A stretch of 64,000 bases of DNA from Myxococcales bacterium (lineage in GTDB: Bacteria; Myxococcota_A; Polyangia; Polyangiales; Polyangiaceae): contig JADJCA010000030.1 in NCBI GenBank assembly GCA_016703425.1, forward strand, positions 317,399-381,398. Direction: 5' to 3'. Positions 32,715 through 43,451 of this stretch are shown piece by piece. Position numbers and translations under genes: made by a program. Positions within the stretch are counted from its first letter, which is position 1; each line of letters begins with the position of its first letter. The notes beneath the pieces were generated by a model that saw nothing but the letters and a program-made list of their open reading frames with translations, ran no database searches and was not told the origin of the DNA.

Positions 32715-35700
32715 GTCGCGCTCGCCTTCGTCCAAAAGTCCGACAGCAGCTCAGCCTGCTGCAGCACCGTATTCGTCGCGGCTTCCTGCTTGTCGGGCGG
32801 GTAGCCGTACTTGCGCAGGATGCGCTTTACGATGACACGCAGCTTGGCGCGGATCGATTCCTTCACGGTCCAGTCGATGGTGACGTTGTGCTTCACCGTG
32901 TCGACCAGCTCGCGCGCGATGGTGCGCAGCGTCTCGTCGCCGAGGACCTTGACGGCGGTGTCGCTGACCTCGAGCGCGTCGTAGAAGGCCAGCTCGTCGC
33001 TGCTGAGCCCGAGCTCCTCGCCCCGCTTCTGGGCGGCGCGCATCTCCTTCGCAAGCTCGATGAGCTCCTCGATGACCTGCGCGGCCTCGATGGCGCGGTT
33101 TTGGTAGCGACGCACCGACTTCTCGAGGAGATCCGCGAAGGAGCGTGCCTGCACCAGGTTGTGCTTCGAGCGCGCCTTCACTTCGTCGTTGAGGAGCTTC
33201 CGGAGCAGCTCGACCGCGAGGTTCCGGTGTTTCATCCCGCGCACGTCGGCGAGGAACTGGTCGGACAGGATCGAGATGTCGGGGTTCTTGAGGCCGGCCG
33301 CCGCGAAGATGTCGATGACCTGGTCGCTCACGATCGCCTTCGAGACGATTTGCCGGATGGCGTGGTCGATGTCGCCGGAGCCTTTCCGGTCCCCGACCTG
33401 CGTCTTGGCGATCGCCGTGCGGACGGCCTGGAAGAATCCGACGTCATCGCGAATGCGGATCGCCTCGTCGTGTGGCACGGCGAGCGCAAACGCCTTCGAA
33501 AGCTCGGTGACGACCTGGAGCAGCCGCTCCTTGCCGCTCTCTTGGGCGAGCACGTGCTCCTGCGCCGCGGGCAGCACCGAGAGGCGCGCGGCCGGCGAGC
33601 TGCTCATCCAAGCGCTCCAGTCGAAGCCGTGGAAGATGTCCGAGCACTGCTCGTAGCGCTCGAGCATCAGCGCCACGGCCTCCTCCTGGTCGAGCGCCGT
33701 CTCGCCCTGTCCGCCGCTCTCGGTGTACGTGTGCAGGGCCTTCTTGAGCTGATCGGCGAGGCCCAGGTAGTCGACGACGAGGCCGCCCGGCTTATCCCGG
33801 AACACGCGGTTCACGCGCGCGATGGCCTGCATCAGGCCGTGCCCCTGCATCGGCTTGTCGATGTACATCGTGTGCATGCACGGCGCATCGAAGCCCGTGA
33901 GCCACATGTCGCGGACGATGACGAGCTTGAACGGGTCGCTCGGGTTCTTGAACCGCTTGGCGAGCGCCTCGCGGCCTGCTTCGTGCGGATGTGCTGTTGC
34001 CAGTCGCTCGGGTCGGACGCGGACCCGGTCATCACGACCTTGATCGCGCCCTTGTCGTCGCTCTCGTCGTGCCAGTCGGGGCGTAGCGCGGTGAGCGCCT
34101 GGTAGAGGTCGACGCAGATCCGGCGGCTCATGCAGACCAGCATCGCCTTGCCGTCCATGGCCTCGAGGCGAGCTTCGAAGTGCTCGACGAGGTCCTCCGC
34201 GATGAGCTGCACGCGCCGGTCGGTCCCGACGAGCGCCTCGAGCGCCGACCACTTCGTCTTGAGCTTCTCACGCCCTTCGAGCTCCTCGCCCTCGGTCAGC
34301 TCGTCGAAGGCCTCGTCGAGGTGCGGGCGCTCTTCCTCTTTCAGCTCGAGCTTCGCGAGACGGCTTTCGTAGTAGATGGGGACTGTGGCGCCGTCTTCGA
34401 CCGCGCGCTGGATGTCGTAGACGCTGACGTAGTCGCCGAAGACCGAGCGCGTGTTCTTGTCGGCCGCGTCGATGGGCGTGCCGGTGAAGCCGATGAACGA
34501 TGCGTTCGGCAGGGCGTCGCGCATGTGGCGCGCGAAGCCGTCGATGAAGTCGTATTGGCTGCGGTGGGCCTCGTCCGCGACCACGACGATGTTCGAGCGC
34601 TCGGAGAGTTGCGGGAACGTGTCGCCGCGGGTCTCGGGCATGAACTTCTGGATGGTGGTGAAGACCACGCCGCCCGAGGCGACCTTGAGCAGCTCCCGCA
34701 GGTGGGCGCGATCCTTCGCATGCTCGGGGCTCTGGCGCAGGAGGTCCTTGCAGCGCGCGAACGTGCCGAAGAGCTGCTCGTCGAGATCGTTCCGGTCGGT
34801 GAGCACGATGAGCGTCGGGTTCTGCATCGCCGGGTGCAGCACGACGCGGCCCGCGTAGAAGGCCATCGTGAGACTCTTGCCCGACCCCTGCGTGTGCCAG
34901 ACCACGCCGACGCGACGGTCGCCCTGCGGGCGCGAGGCCGAGATCGTGGCGTCCAGCGCCCGCGCCACGGCGTGGAACTGATGGTAGCCCGCCATCTTCT
35001 TGATGGCAGTGTCCCCGTCGTCCTCGAACACGATGAAGTAGCGGAGCAGGTCGAGGAGCCGGCGCTTGTCGAACACCCCGCGGATGAGCACCTCGAGCTG
35101 GCTCATCGTCTTTGACGCGAGCGCCTCGCCCTCGATGGTGCGCCAGGGCAGGAAACGCTCCTTGTTCGACGAGAGCGTACCGATGCGCGCTTCGAGCCCA
35201 TCGCTGATGATGAGCAGCTCGTTGAAAACGAAGAGCGACGGCAGCTCCTGCTTGTAGGTCTGGAGCTGCTGGAACGCGCTCCAGATGGTCGCATTCTCGC
35301 TCGCGGCGTTCTTCAGCTCGATGACGGCGATCGGCAAGCCGTTCAGGAACACGACGACGTCGGGGCGTCGGTTGTGGCCGCCCTCGCTGACCGTGAGCTG
35401 ATTGACGACGAGCCAGTCGTTGTTCTCGAGCACCTCGAAGTCGACGACCCGCACCGGGTCGTAGCCGATGGTGCCGTCGGCGCGCAGGTACTCCACGCTG
35501 ACGCCGTTCACCAGATAGTAGTGCAGCTCGTGGTTCGCATCGACCGGCTGGGGCGACGAGATCCGCGTGAGTTTTCGGAACGCCTCGTCGAGGCCTTCGC
35601 GCGAAACCGTGGGATTCAGCCGCGCGAGCGCGTCGCGCAAGCGGCCGTCGAGCACGACGTCGCCGTAGGTCCGCCTCTCCTGGCCGGGCTCGCCGGGCGC

Positions 35701-35790
35701 GATCGAGGGGCCTCCCGTGATCGTGTACCCGAGCGCCTCGAACCAGGCGAGGGCCGCTTGCTCGACGACAGATTCGGTGAACCCGCTCAT
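32711..35790 (-). pseudogene. hsdR: Type I restriction enzyme R subunit (HsdR), split by one frameshift
   Basis: About 1026 residues if repaired. The N-terminal nuclease domain has RRPDVVVFLNGLPIAVIELK (Asp...Glu-x-Lys). The motor has HTQGSGKSLTMAF, TDRNDLDEQLF and VVADEAHRSQYD. At ~33980 (CTT, minus-strand AAG) the frame changes: DWQQHIRTK continues as AGREALAKRFKNPSDPFKLV in another frame, corrected by one added G. The C-terminal domain (RAKLRVIVKRILRKYGYPPD) is intact. HsdR drives ATP-dependent DNA translocation and cleavage at unmethylated sites. If the indel is real, restriction is lost; a consensus error seems likelier. Confidence 0.88.
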
Positions 35791-35818
35791 GGCTTCTTCC
35801 CCTTGCGAGACGTGCGGG

Positions 35819-36634
35819 TCATCGCGCCGCCTCCAACTTCGACGAGGCGGACAACAGCCCCCGCTCGCGCTGCACGAGGTAGGACTCCACGAGGAACGTC
35901 GCGACGGTCTTCGCCGCGTTCACGATCACGCGGGCGTGGTGCGCCTCGGGCTTCCGCTCGCGGGCGTGACCGTCGCTCATCTTGTTGCGGATGGGCGCGA
36001 GCCCGTTGACCACCTGCACGAGCCCGCGCGCGACTTGCTTGAAGTTGTCGTCGAGGTCGGTCCGCTCGTCGTCGATGCGGAGCTGCTTGGCCACGGCCTT
36101 GAACTGCTTCGGCAGATCGCCCTTGTAGTCCCCCGGCGCTCCAACGAGCTGCTTCTCCAGCTCGACGAGCACAGCCTCTAGCATCGTCCGTGCGGCGGTA
36201 ATGGCGCCCTCGAGATCCGCAGCCGAGAGGCGCTGGTCGATCTTGATCTCGAGCTCGTGAACGTATGCGAGGCTCAGTACATCAACCGCCCGAGTGACTG
36301 GCAGCATCGCCACCTGCGCCTTCCGCAGACGGGCGATCAAATTCTTCACCTTCACGATGTTGGTCGAGGCGTCATCGCCGTCGCGTGTACCTCGATGTTC
36401 GAGAAGCGCCTCCAACGCCTGTGCGACACGAGGAGCATCGGACGACCTCAGAAAGGCGCGCAGCCTGTTGGCCTTCGACCCTTCGGGGAACTCCTGGTCG
36501 ATGTCGATGCCGAGGTCAGCAAAGAACTCGCCGAACGTTCGGTTGCTGAAGTCGAGCACGTAGCCGCTGCCCATTCCGAAGATGTCTTCGACGGCACGCA
36601 GGTCCATCGCACTGACGGTGGGCGGCACTGTCAT
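35819..36634 (-). CDS. Abortive infection protein with Abi_C-type domain
   Basis: 271 residues, starting in ATGA overlap with the upstream gene's stop. The N-terminal ~110 residues (GSGYVLDFSNRTFGEFFADL, GSKANRLRAFLR) are followed by a domain like Abi_C: TMLEAVLVELEKQLVG, GDLPKQFKAVAKQL, FKQVARGLVQVVNGLAPIRN then KMSDGHA and NAAKTVATFLVESYL. The RN(K)...H pattern resembles HEPN-like RNase motifs. It lies between hsdS and hsdR and is probably a second layer that acts if restriction fails. No experimental function is known to me for this exact type. Confidence 0.7.
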   Translation of the reverse strand: MTVPPTVSAMDLRAVEDIFGMGSGYVLDFSNRTFGEFFADLGIDIDQEFPEGSKANRLRAFLRSSDAPRVAQALEALLEHRGTRDGDDASTNIVKVKNLIARLRKAQVAMLPVTRAVDVLSLAYVHELEIKIDQRLSAADLEGAITAARTMLEAVLVELEKQLVGAPGDYKGDLPKQFKAVAKQLRIDDERTDLDDNFKQVARGLVQVVNGLAPIRNKMSDGHARERKPEAHHARVIVNAAKTVATFLVESYLVQRERGLLSASSKLEAAR

Positions 36635-37584
36635 GGCAGCCTCCCGAGATGGCCGTTCAGTGCCTCAGCCCACTCGCGAACGCCCGACGCCATCTGCTCG
36701 ACCTCGGACGCCGTAATCGCCACGCGACGCCCGAGCTGCGCGCTGCGGTCCCCTGACTGTCGAAGGTAGTCGTCATCGATCACGCCCATGCGATGGGCAA
36801 GCAGGTGCCGCTTCTGGAACGCGCGATGGAGTCCGGAGACGACACCAGCGCCGAGGACTGCCTCTGCATCGAACGCGAACTGGGTCTTGAGCGCCTCCTG
36901 CGCGCGGGTGACGTTCTGAAAAGAGATCTTACCTGCCTTCGCGGGCTCAGCGGCTCTGGCAGCGAACACCTCGCAGACCGCGCGGCCCCAGCCGTCGAAG
37001 GCTGAGACACAGTCCTCGAGCGCGTTCTCGACGAGGCTTCTGGCAACCTCGGCATCGACCGTCGCGGCGAGGGAGAGCATCTTGGCTACGACGCGCAGGT
37101 TGGCGTCGAGGATGCTGAGGTTGTTGTGGGCGCCGCAGTCGGGACAGAAACCGAACACGCCATAGATGGCATAGCGGAGCGTGCACGCGTCGCAGAGGCT
37201 CTCGGTCTCGAGGTCCAGCTCGGAGTAGCCGCGAATCGGTGGCGGCTGTCCATGAACCCTCATCGATAGCCCGATGCCACCACCGCGGTGGCTGAATTCC
37301 ATCGACTTCATGTCTTTGAGGAAAGCTCCGACGACCTTGTTCTTCACGACGGAAAGCGCGTGGTCGATCTGCGCCTGCGTGAAGAACGTGTTGCTCGGGC
37401 CTTCGTGGCCGCAATAGGGACAACGGCAGGTGCTGATGCCGTTCAGACCCGTTCCCGGCGTGACCTTGAAATAGCGCTTGCAGTCGTCCTGTGGGCACTC
37501 GCGCCCGATGTAGCCGTCGGCGTCGGCACTCAGCGAGACGCTAAACGTCTTGGGCAACGATTCGAGGTTGCGCGTGCGGCTCAT
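36631..37584 (-). CDS. Unknown protein with two zinc ribbons, inside the defence operon
   Basis: 317 residues, ATGA-overlapped at both ends. The first zinc ribbon is ECPQDDCKRYF...CRCPYCGHEG and the second SLCDACTLRYAIYGVFGFCP then DCGAHN. The C-terminal ~130 residues are helical (SLVENALEDCVSAFDGWGRA, FQKRHLLAHRMGVIDDDYL) with an R-x4-H-x2-RMG pattern that may be HEPN-like. It could be a nucleic-acid-binding sensor or effector for the Abi partners; function unknown. Confidence 0.6.
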   Translation of the reverse strand: MSRTRNLESLPKTFSVSLSADADGYIGRECPQDDCKRYFKVTPGTGLNGISTCRCPYCGHEGPSNTFFTQAQIDHALSVVKNKVVGAFLKDMKSMEFSHRGGGIGLSMRVHGQPPPIRGYSELDLETESLCDACTLRYAIYGVFGFCPDCGAHNNLSILDANLRVVAKMLSLAATVDAEVARSLVENALEDCVSAFDGWGRAVCEVFAARAAEPAKAGKISFQNVTRAQEALKTQFAFDAEAVLGAGVVSGLHRAFQKRHLLAHRMGVIDDDYLRQSGDRSAQLGRRVAITASEVEQMASGVREWAEALNGHLGRLP

Positions 37585-38309
37585 GACGCCCCCTCCGCGG
37601 ACGATGGCGGGCTTTCGACTGCGGCGCTCGCATCATCCTCTTCGGAAGAATCGAACGAGGCGAGCGCGTCGCGGTATGCCTCGTGGTCGACGCGAAAAAG
37701 GACCTCGCTCGCACGAAAGCTCAGCTCGAAGATCTGGATGCTGCCGTGCGCGTCGTCGACGTAGTCGTTGAAGTCCGCGTGATCCTCGAACCGCAAGGGC
37801 GCAGTCCTCTGAACGGCGCGTTCCTGTTGGTGCGTCGCGTGCAGAAACCCGACGATCGTGTCAGCAGCTTGCGCCGCCAACATCGCCTGGATGCTCTCCA
37901 TCCGCGGACGGGATCCATCTGACCCATGTGAGGCGAAGCCGAAGTCGTTGCGCAGCTCGCAGACGCCCTGCAGCGCCGTGTGGAGACCGTTGAGCGTCTG
38001 CTTGAGGCTCTTCTGCCCGCCAGAACTGCTGCTAGCCGAAGGAGGCGAAAGCGGCAGGAAGGTTGTGACGGTCTTGAACAGCTTGGGCAGGTCGTCATCC
38101 GAGGCGTACGGCTGCTGTCGCTCGGTAAGAATCGTTCGGCATGCGCTCTCTACGAGCGTCTTCGCGAGATCGAAGGCGAGACCTGGGTTCTCCACCACGG
38201 CGCGTTCGAGCGCCGTCACCTGCTCCTCCACGTGAGCGAGGCCCTGGGCCATCGCGGCTCGTGCACCGCGCATGACGAATGCTTCGGAATTGGTGACGGC
38301 CTCAGCCAT
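37581..38309 (-). CDS. Abortive-infection-like protein downstream of hsdS
   Basis: 242 residues from ATG 38309, overlapping the end of hsdS by 8 bases. The core is GLAFDLAKTLVESACRTILT, DDDLPKLFKTVTTFLPL, SLKQTLNGLHTALQGVCELR then NDFGFASHGSDG. The RNDFGFASHG segment (R-N-x4-6-H) is the HEPN/Abi_C-type motif seen in RM-linked abortive infection proteins. A low-complexity acidic/Ser C-terminus follows (SSEEDDASAAVES). The product is paralogous in concept, not closely in sequence, to the 35819 gene. Confidence 0.62.
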   Translation of the reverse strand: MAEAVTNSEAFVMRGARAAMAQGLAHVEEQVTALERAVVENPGLAFDLAKTLVESACRTILTERQQPYASDDDLPKLFKTVTTFLPLSPPSASSSSGGQKSLKQTLNGLHTALQGVCELRNDFGFASHGSDGSRPRMESIQAMLAAQAADTIVGFLHATHQQERAVQRTAPLRFEDHADFNDYVDDAHGSIQIFELSFRASEVLFRVDHEAYRDALASFDSSEEDDASAAVESPPSSAEGAS

Positions 38310-39547
38310 CACCGGCTCCTTGCCTGTCGACCAGCGGACCGACGTCAAGGCTGCCCGACAGCAGACGCGGAAGCAGCTCGTCGCGAAGACGCGCGAGCGT
38401 TCGTGACTCCTCGGTCAACGCCCTGAAGCGCGCGAAAAGCGGGTCAAGGACCGAACCGAACTTCGCATTGACGGCATCAGGCGCGACAACGAGCGGGATT
38501 TTCCGCATGTTGCCCTGGCTCAGCTTTGCTTGAACGGCGCCTGTTACGTAGGCTGCAATGTTCGTTTGTTGAAACAGCAGAAAGAGATGCTCCTGCGAGA
38601 AGCCGCGAACGCCCGTAAGGACGTGCGCGTGGTTGTTAACCCAGAAGCGGCCCCACACGTACTGAGTGAACGGCAGTCCTTCAGGCGTCACGACCGATCC
38701 GTCTTCGCCGACGAGTACGAAGCGGCCGTCGAACAGGAAAGCGTCGACATAGTCCATGACCGACGTCGCGCCGTAGTATGGGAAGTCCCCACGGCGTTGC
38801 TCGCGCTCGCGCGAAGACAGGGGCACTCGACGTGAGTCGTGGATCTCGATCACGTCGCCAATTCTTCCGGCTTCCCACCCCTTCGGAATGCTTCCCAGTT
38901 CCGATTCGACGAACTCGCTTGGGAACAAGCTCGCAGTCTCGGCATCCATGCCGCTTGGGGTGCGGCCTTCGGACTTGGCGCGCACGGGGTCGAAGTCGAC
39001 GAACCATGACTTGAAAAGCGCCCGCGCCATCGCCTCGAGCGTCGCGTTCATCTTGCTGTTCAGCTCGATCTTGTCGTCGAGCGCACAGAGGATGCGGGCG
39101 ATTGCGCGCTGCTCGGGGACCGGCGGCACCGGGAAGAGCTGCGAACCGAATGTGTCTCTACTCAACGACGGATTCGAGGTGCCGTCCTTCAGGTGGTTGA
39201 GCCCGACGTACTTGACGAGGTAGTACGCGAACTTCAGGTCCACGTCGTCTCGTAGAGGTCTGAGCGAGTAGGCGGTGTCGATGACCCAGTAGTCCGAGTC
39301 GACCCACTCTACACCGAGCGGCCCTTGCCCCTTGCGCCCGCACACGACGCCAGGCCCCGCGAAGAGAGCCGTGTCGTGACTTCCGCACCGCCCATTGGTT
39401 CCGAAAACGGGAACCGGCCCTGGGCGTCTGCTCGTCTCGACGAGCGCCTTTCCATATCGAAGCTCGAAGAGAATGCTCGAGCGAACGAGCGGCCACTGGA
39501 CCGAGTCCGGCGCAAAGCCCCGCGCCAACGTCGCGCCGAGGAACTCT

Positions 39548-39558
<11 letters not shown>
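38302..39558 (-). CDS. hsdS: Type I restriction specificity subunit (HsdS)
   Basis: 418 residues from ATG 39558, overlapping hsdM by 11 bases. It has two target-recognition halves, each followed by a coiled-coil spacer: PVPPVPEQRAIARILCALDD then KIELNSKMNATLEAMA, and PDAVNAKFGSVLDPLFARFR then ALTEESRTLARLRDELLPRL. Phrases such as VPVFGTNGRCG and GDFPYYGATSVMDYVDAFLF are typical TRD openings. It sets the bipartite recognition sequence, which cannot be deduced here. Confidence 0.9.
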
Positions 39559-41193
<1,635 letters not shown>

Positions 41194-41194
<1 letters not shown>

Positions 41195-41286
41195 CACGTC
41201 CCGTCCTCACCGCGCGGCTGCGCATCGATCCACTGGTCGAACTCGGTACGCTTGATGCGCCCCCCCCGAATCTTGAACGCAGGATT
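41194..41286 (-). pseudogene. C-terminal remnant of an excisionase/AlpA-like HTH gene
   Basis: Directly upstream of hsdM and sharing TGATG with it, the minus strand reads NPAFKIRGGRIKRTEFDQWI then DAQPRGEDGT and a stop. This is the typical end of small MerR/excisionase-type helix-turn-helix proteins (P-AFKIG...RI-RSE-LDxWI). The frame is cut by TAG at 41287-41289 and the DNA beyond bears no HTH. A junction at about 41287 therefore truncates the operon's first gene. Confidence 0.6.
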
Positions 41287-41441
41287 CTATGTCACGGCCT
41301 CGGCAGGCTCAACGCCTGTTCAGGCCGCCGTCCAAGGTGCCGGCAACGCCCCCCGACCGCCTGCTGCGGTCACCCGGCGGGCGCGGGATCAGGCCGACAT
41401 GATCGACGCCGACCGCGACGTGCTCGCCCAACAACAACTCC

Positions 41442-41873
41442 TTGGTGCGCAAGATCGGCGAGGCGCTTGGCGCGGACGCGGGAGACCGCGGCTGCGTCGC
41501 AGACCGACGCGCCGACGACGGCGCCCACGACGACTCGGCTGACCAAGCTCTCCGTCCCGAACTCCACGCAATGTACCGCGAGGTCCTCGGGCGCGAGACC
41601 CGGTCCTCGGACTCGGCGTACCCGGTGTGGAAGCCGAGGCAGGCCCAGAACGGCCGCATCCGCGCCGGGCCGATCGAGCGGCGCGCGCCCGGCGCGGCCG
41701 CCACCGTGAAGGTCCTGCCGCTCCGCATGACCGCCGCCGAGGTCGATGCTCTCGACGAGGCGTGGAGGCGCCTCGGGTTCAGGAGCCGGACGGCGATGAT
41801 TCGGGCCGTGATCGCGACCTATGTCGCCGACAGGAACGCTCTGCTTCCCGACCAGGCACTTGCGCCGAGGTGA
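41442..41873 (+). CDS. Small protein with C-terminal ribbon-helix-helix-like domain
   Basis: Up to 143 residues; the start is uncertain (TTG 41442, GTG 41445, or ATG 41571). Only the C-terminal ~50 residues look folded: VKVLPLRMTAAEVDALDEAW then RRLGFRSRTAMIRAVIATYV, an RHH/CopG-like pattern. It closely resembles the end of the protein at 53552 (VKILPLRLEAEVVERMDEAW). Probably a DNA-binding regulator. The gap 41290-41441 holds nothing else. Confidence 0.4.
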   Translation: MVRKIGEALGADAGDRGCVADRRADDGAHDDSADQALRPELHAMYREVLGRETRSSDSAYPVWKPRQAQNGRIRAGPIERRAPGAAATVKVLPLRMTAAEVDALDEAWRRLGFRSRTAMIRAVIATYVADRNALLPDQALAPR

Positions 41874-41924
41874 TCGACCTTCCTCCTCGCGCAGCGTTCG
41901 TTCATGATCGCGCGCGAGGCTCAC

Positions 41925-42749
41925 ATGAACTCGATGGAGTACGCGAACTGGGCGCGGCGGGCGTTCTGCTACTGCGAGGCCGCCCTCGCAGAGGAGATCG
42001 CGACTCCCTCGCAGTTGTGCATCACGGAGGAGTTGGTCCGCGCCGCCTTCGTGCGCGGACTCGGGCATACAAAGCCAGCCGAGGCACACAGGCTCAGGAC
42101 CGAGGAGCCGGCCGGGTTCGCGGGCGCGGTGTGCTGGAATGATCCCTCCCACGGTGCATCGTCGGGCCGTCCCATCCAGCACGACGTCGCGGTCGCTGCC
42201 GGCAACGACGCTAGCGGCAATGCTGACGCCGGCATGATCACCGAGGTGAAGTGGCTGAAGACGAACAAGGCGGACGACGTCGGCCGCGATCTATGGAAGC
42301 TTGCGTTCGCGCGTGGCGCGTCGGTGCACTCGGCCGCTCCACGGGCGTTCCTGCTGATCGGAGGAGAGGCGTCGAGCTTCTCCAGCTGCCTCCGCTCGCT
42401 GCGCGCAGGTGGTGCCGACTTGCGCTGGTCTGACGCCGGGCGCCAGGGCGGCGCACCTTCGCCGACGACCATCAAAGTAGACGCTTTCTGGAAGACCGCG
42501 TTCGGCCGCCGAGCGTTTGATGGGCTACTCGGCTGGGGCGCCAACGGCCACGTTCGACAACCGCCAGGCTGCGCACTGCGGGTGAGGATGACACGTCGGG
42601 CTCACTGGCTGCGGACGCTTCCGAACGAGACTGGCAACGGTTCGACATCATGGCGCCTGGTGCTGTGGGAGATGACTACTCACGGCGCCGGCAACCCAAG
42701 CCCGGTGCCGTGGCCGACGATGCGGGCTCAGGCGGGTCTAACGTGCTGA
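41925..42749 (+). CDS. Unknown protein with nuclease-like E-V-K motif
   Basis: 274 residues from ATG 41925 (or 281 from 41904). The N-terminal ~60 residues are helical (NWARRAFCYCEAALAEEIAT, LVRAAFVRGLGHTKPAEAHR). QHDVAVAAG...GMITEVKWLKTNKADDVGRD gives an Asp, a spacer, then Glu-x-Lys, the PD-(D/E)XK pattern used by restriction-type nucleases; WKLAFARG follows. The C-terminal ~90 residues are rich in Arg/Trp and may be partly out of true frame. A candidate defence nuclease next to the type I system; family not recognised. Confidence 0.45.
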   Translation: MNSMEYANWARRAFCYCEAALAEEIATPSQLCITEELVRAAFVRGLGHTKPAEAHRLRTEEPAGFAGAVCWNDPSHGASSGRPIQHDVAVAAGNDASGNADAGMITEVKWLKTNKADDVGRDLWKLAFARGASVHSAAPRAFLLIGGEASSFSSCLRSLRAGGADLRWSDAGRQGGAPSPTTIKVDAFWKTAFGRRAFDGLLGWGANGHVRQPPGCALRVRMTRRAHWLRTLPNETGNGSTSWRLVLWEMTTHGAGNPSPVPWPTMRAQAGLTC

Positions 42750-42962
42750 TCGAGGTCATCCATGGAGGGCACCGTTCACCCACCGGTCGCTGAGTAAAAC
42801 GCCCCGCGCCTCGCGAGCCCGATTCTCCTGGAGAAGAGCCCGCCGAGAACGCCCGCACGGACGCCCGCGACCACCTCGACGCCGCCTCCCGCGCTCTCCT
42901 CGCGCACGATCGAGAACACCGTGCGCGCACCGTCACGCCGCGCCGTTCCGCGAGAAATGCAG

Positions 42963-42994
42963 AACCCCGAGAAGCTCGCGCCGCTCGGGGTTCC
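42963..42994. terminator. 10-bp perfect inverted repeat, terminator-like hairpin
   Basis: GAACCCCGAG (42963-42972), a 12-base loop, CTCGGGGTTC (42985-42994). The stem is strong and GC-rich but lacks a good U-tract on either side. It could end rightward transcription of the 41925 gene, or be a structured element of the island edge. Confidence 0.45.
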
Positions 42995-43022
42995 GTTTAC
43001 CTGCTGGTCGCCCTTTTTGGCG

Positions 43023-43040
43023 CGACTCGAAGTAGCTCCG
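43023..43040 (+). repeat. 18-bp direct repeat, right copy
   Basis: CGACTCGAAGTAGCTCCG, identical to 28528-28545, 29 bases after the hairpin. The pair brackets 14.5 kb of defence-related DNA. Confidence 0.45.
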
Positions 43041-43415
43041 CATGGGGAGCGGCTTGCGAACCACTCTCTGCGGGCTCTGACGGGTCGCTATCTCCGTCGG
43101 GGGTCTGTCCCGTCCGTTCTCTGCATAGCGAACCCCGCGCAGCCACTGGGGCGATGATCCGGGACAGCTTTCGGTTGTGGGACTGCTCTCCGCTCTCTCT
43201 GTCGGCGGCTCACTGATGCCCCCCGTGCCGCGCCGAGGTGCCTCGCTGGTGGTGGACAGATTCAACGGATCCAACTGCGTCCCGTTCGCCTGGACTGTCC
43301 GGCCACGTCGAGCGACCGCCGAGGTGCTTCGCATGGTGAGCGCGGCGCTCGCGGGCGCCGATCTGCCCAAAACGGGCCGGCTCACGGGTTTCACGGCCAA
43401 ATGCGATCACATCTC

Positions 43416-43448
43416 TTGACTACTCAAGTATACGGTTGAATACTTGAG
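43416..43448 (+). promoter_or_regulatory. Promoter with 9-8-9 perfect operator of the persulfide operon
   Basis: TTGACT (43416-43421), 17 bases, AATACT (43439-43444). CTCAAGTAT (43423-43431) and ATACTTGAG (43440-43448) are perfect inverted arms with an 8-base centre, filling the whole spacer and -10. The predicted transcription start is within a base or two of the ATG at 43452, so the mRNA would be leaderless or nearly so. Confidence 0.7.
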
Positions 43449-43451
43449 CGC

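Larger units (their letters stand above)
42750..43415. other. Non-coding stretch right of the defence island
   Basis: About 670 bases with no convincing gene. It contains a strong hairpin (42963-42994) and the second copy of the 18-bp repeat (43023-43040), each listed separately. Short open frames on both strands here have no protein-like features. Confidence 0.45.

Noticed and set aside
32378..34105. 575-codon plus-strand frame opposite hsdR
   Set aside because: Antisense shadow of HsdR and the HamA-like gene; no motifs or ribosome-binding site.
42921..43157. 78-codon plus-strand frame right of the defence island
   Set aside because: It spans the hairpin and the 18-bp repeat; the translation has no protein-like features and no ribosome-binding site.
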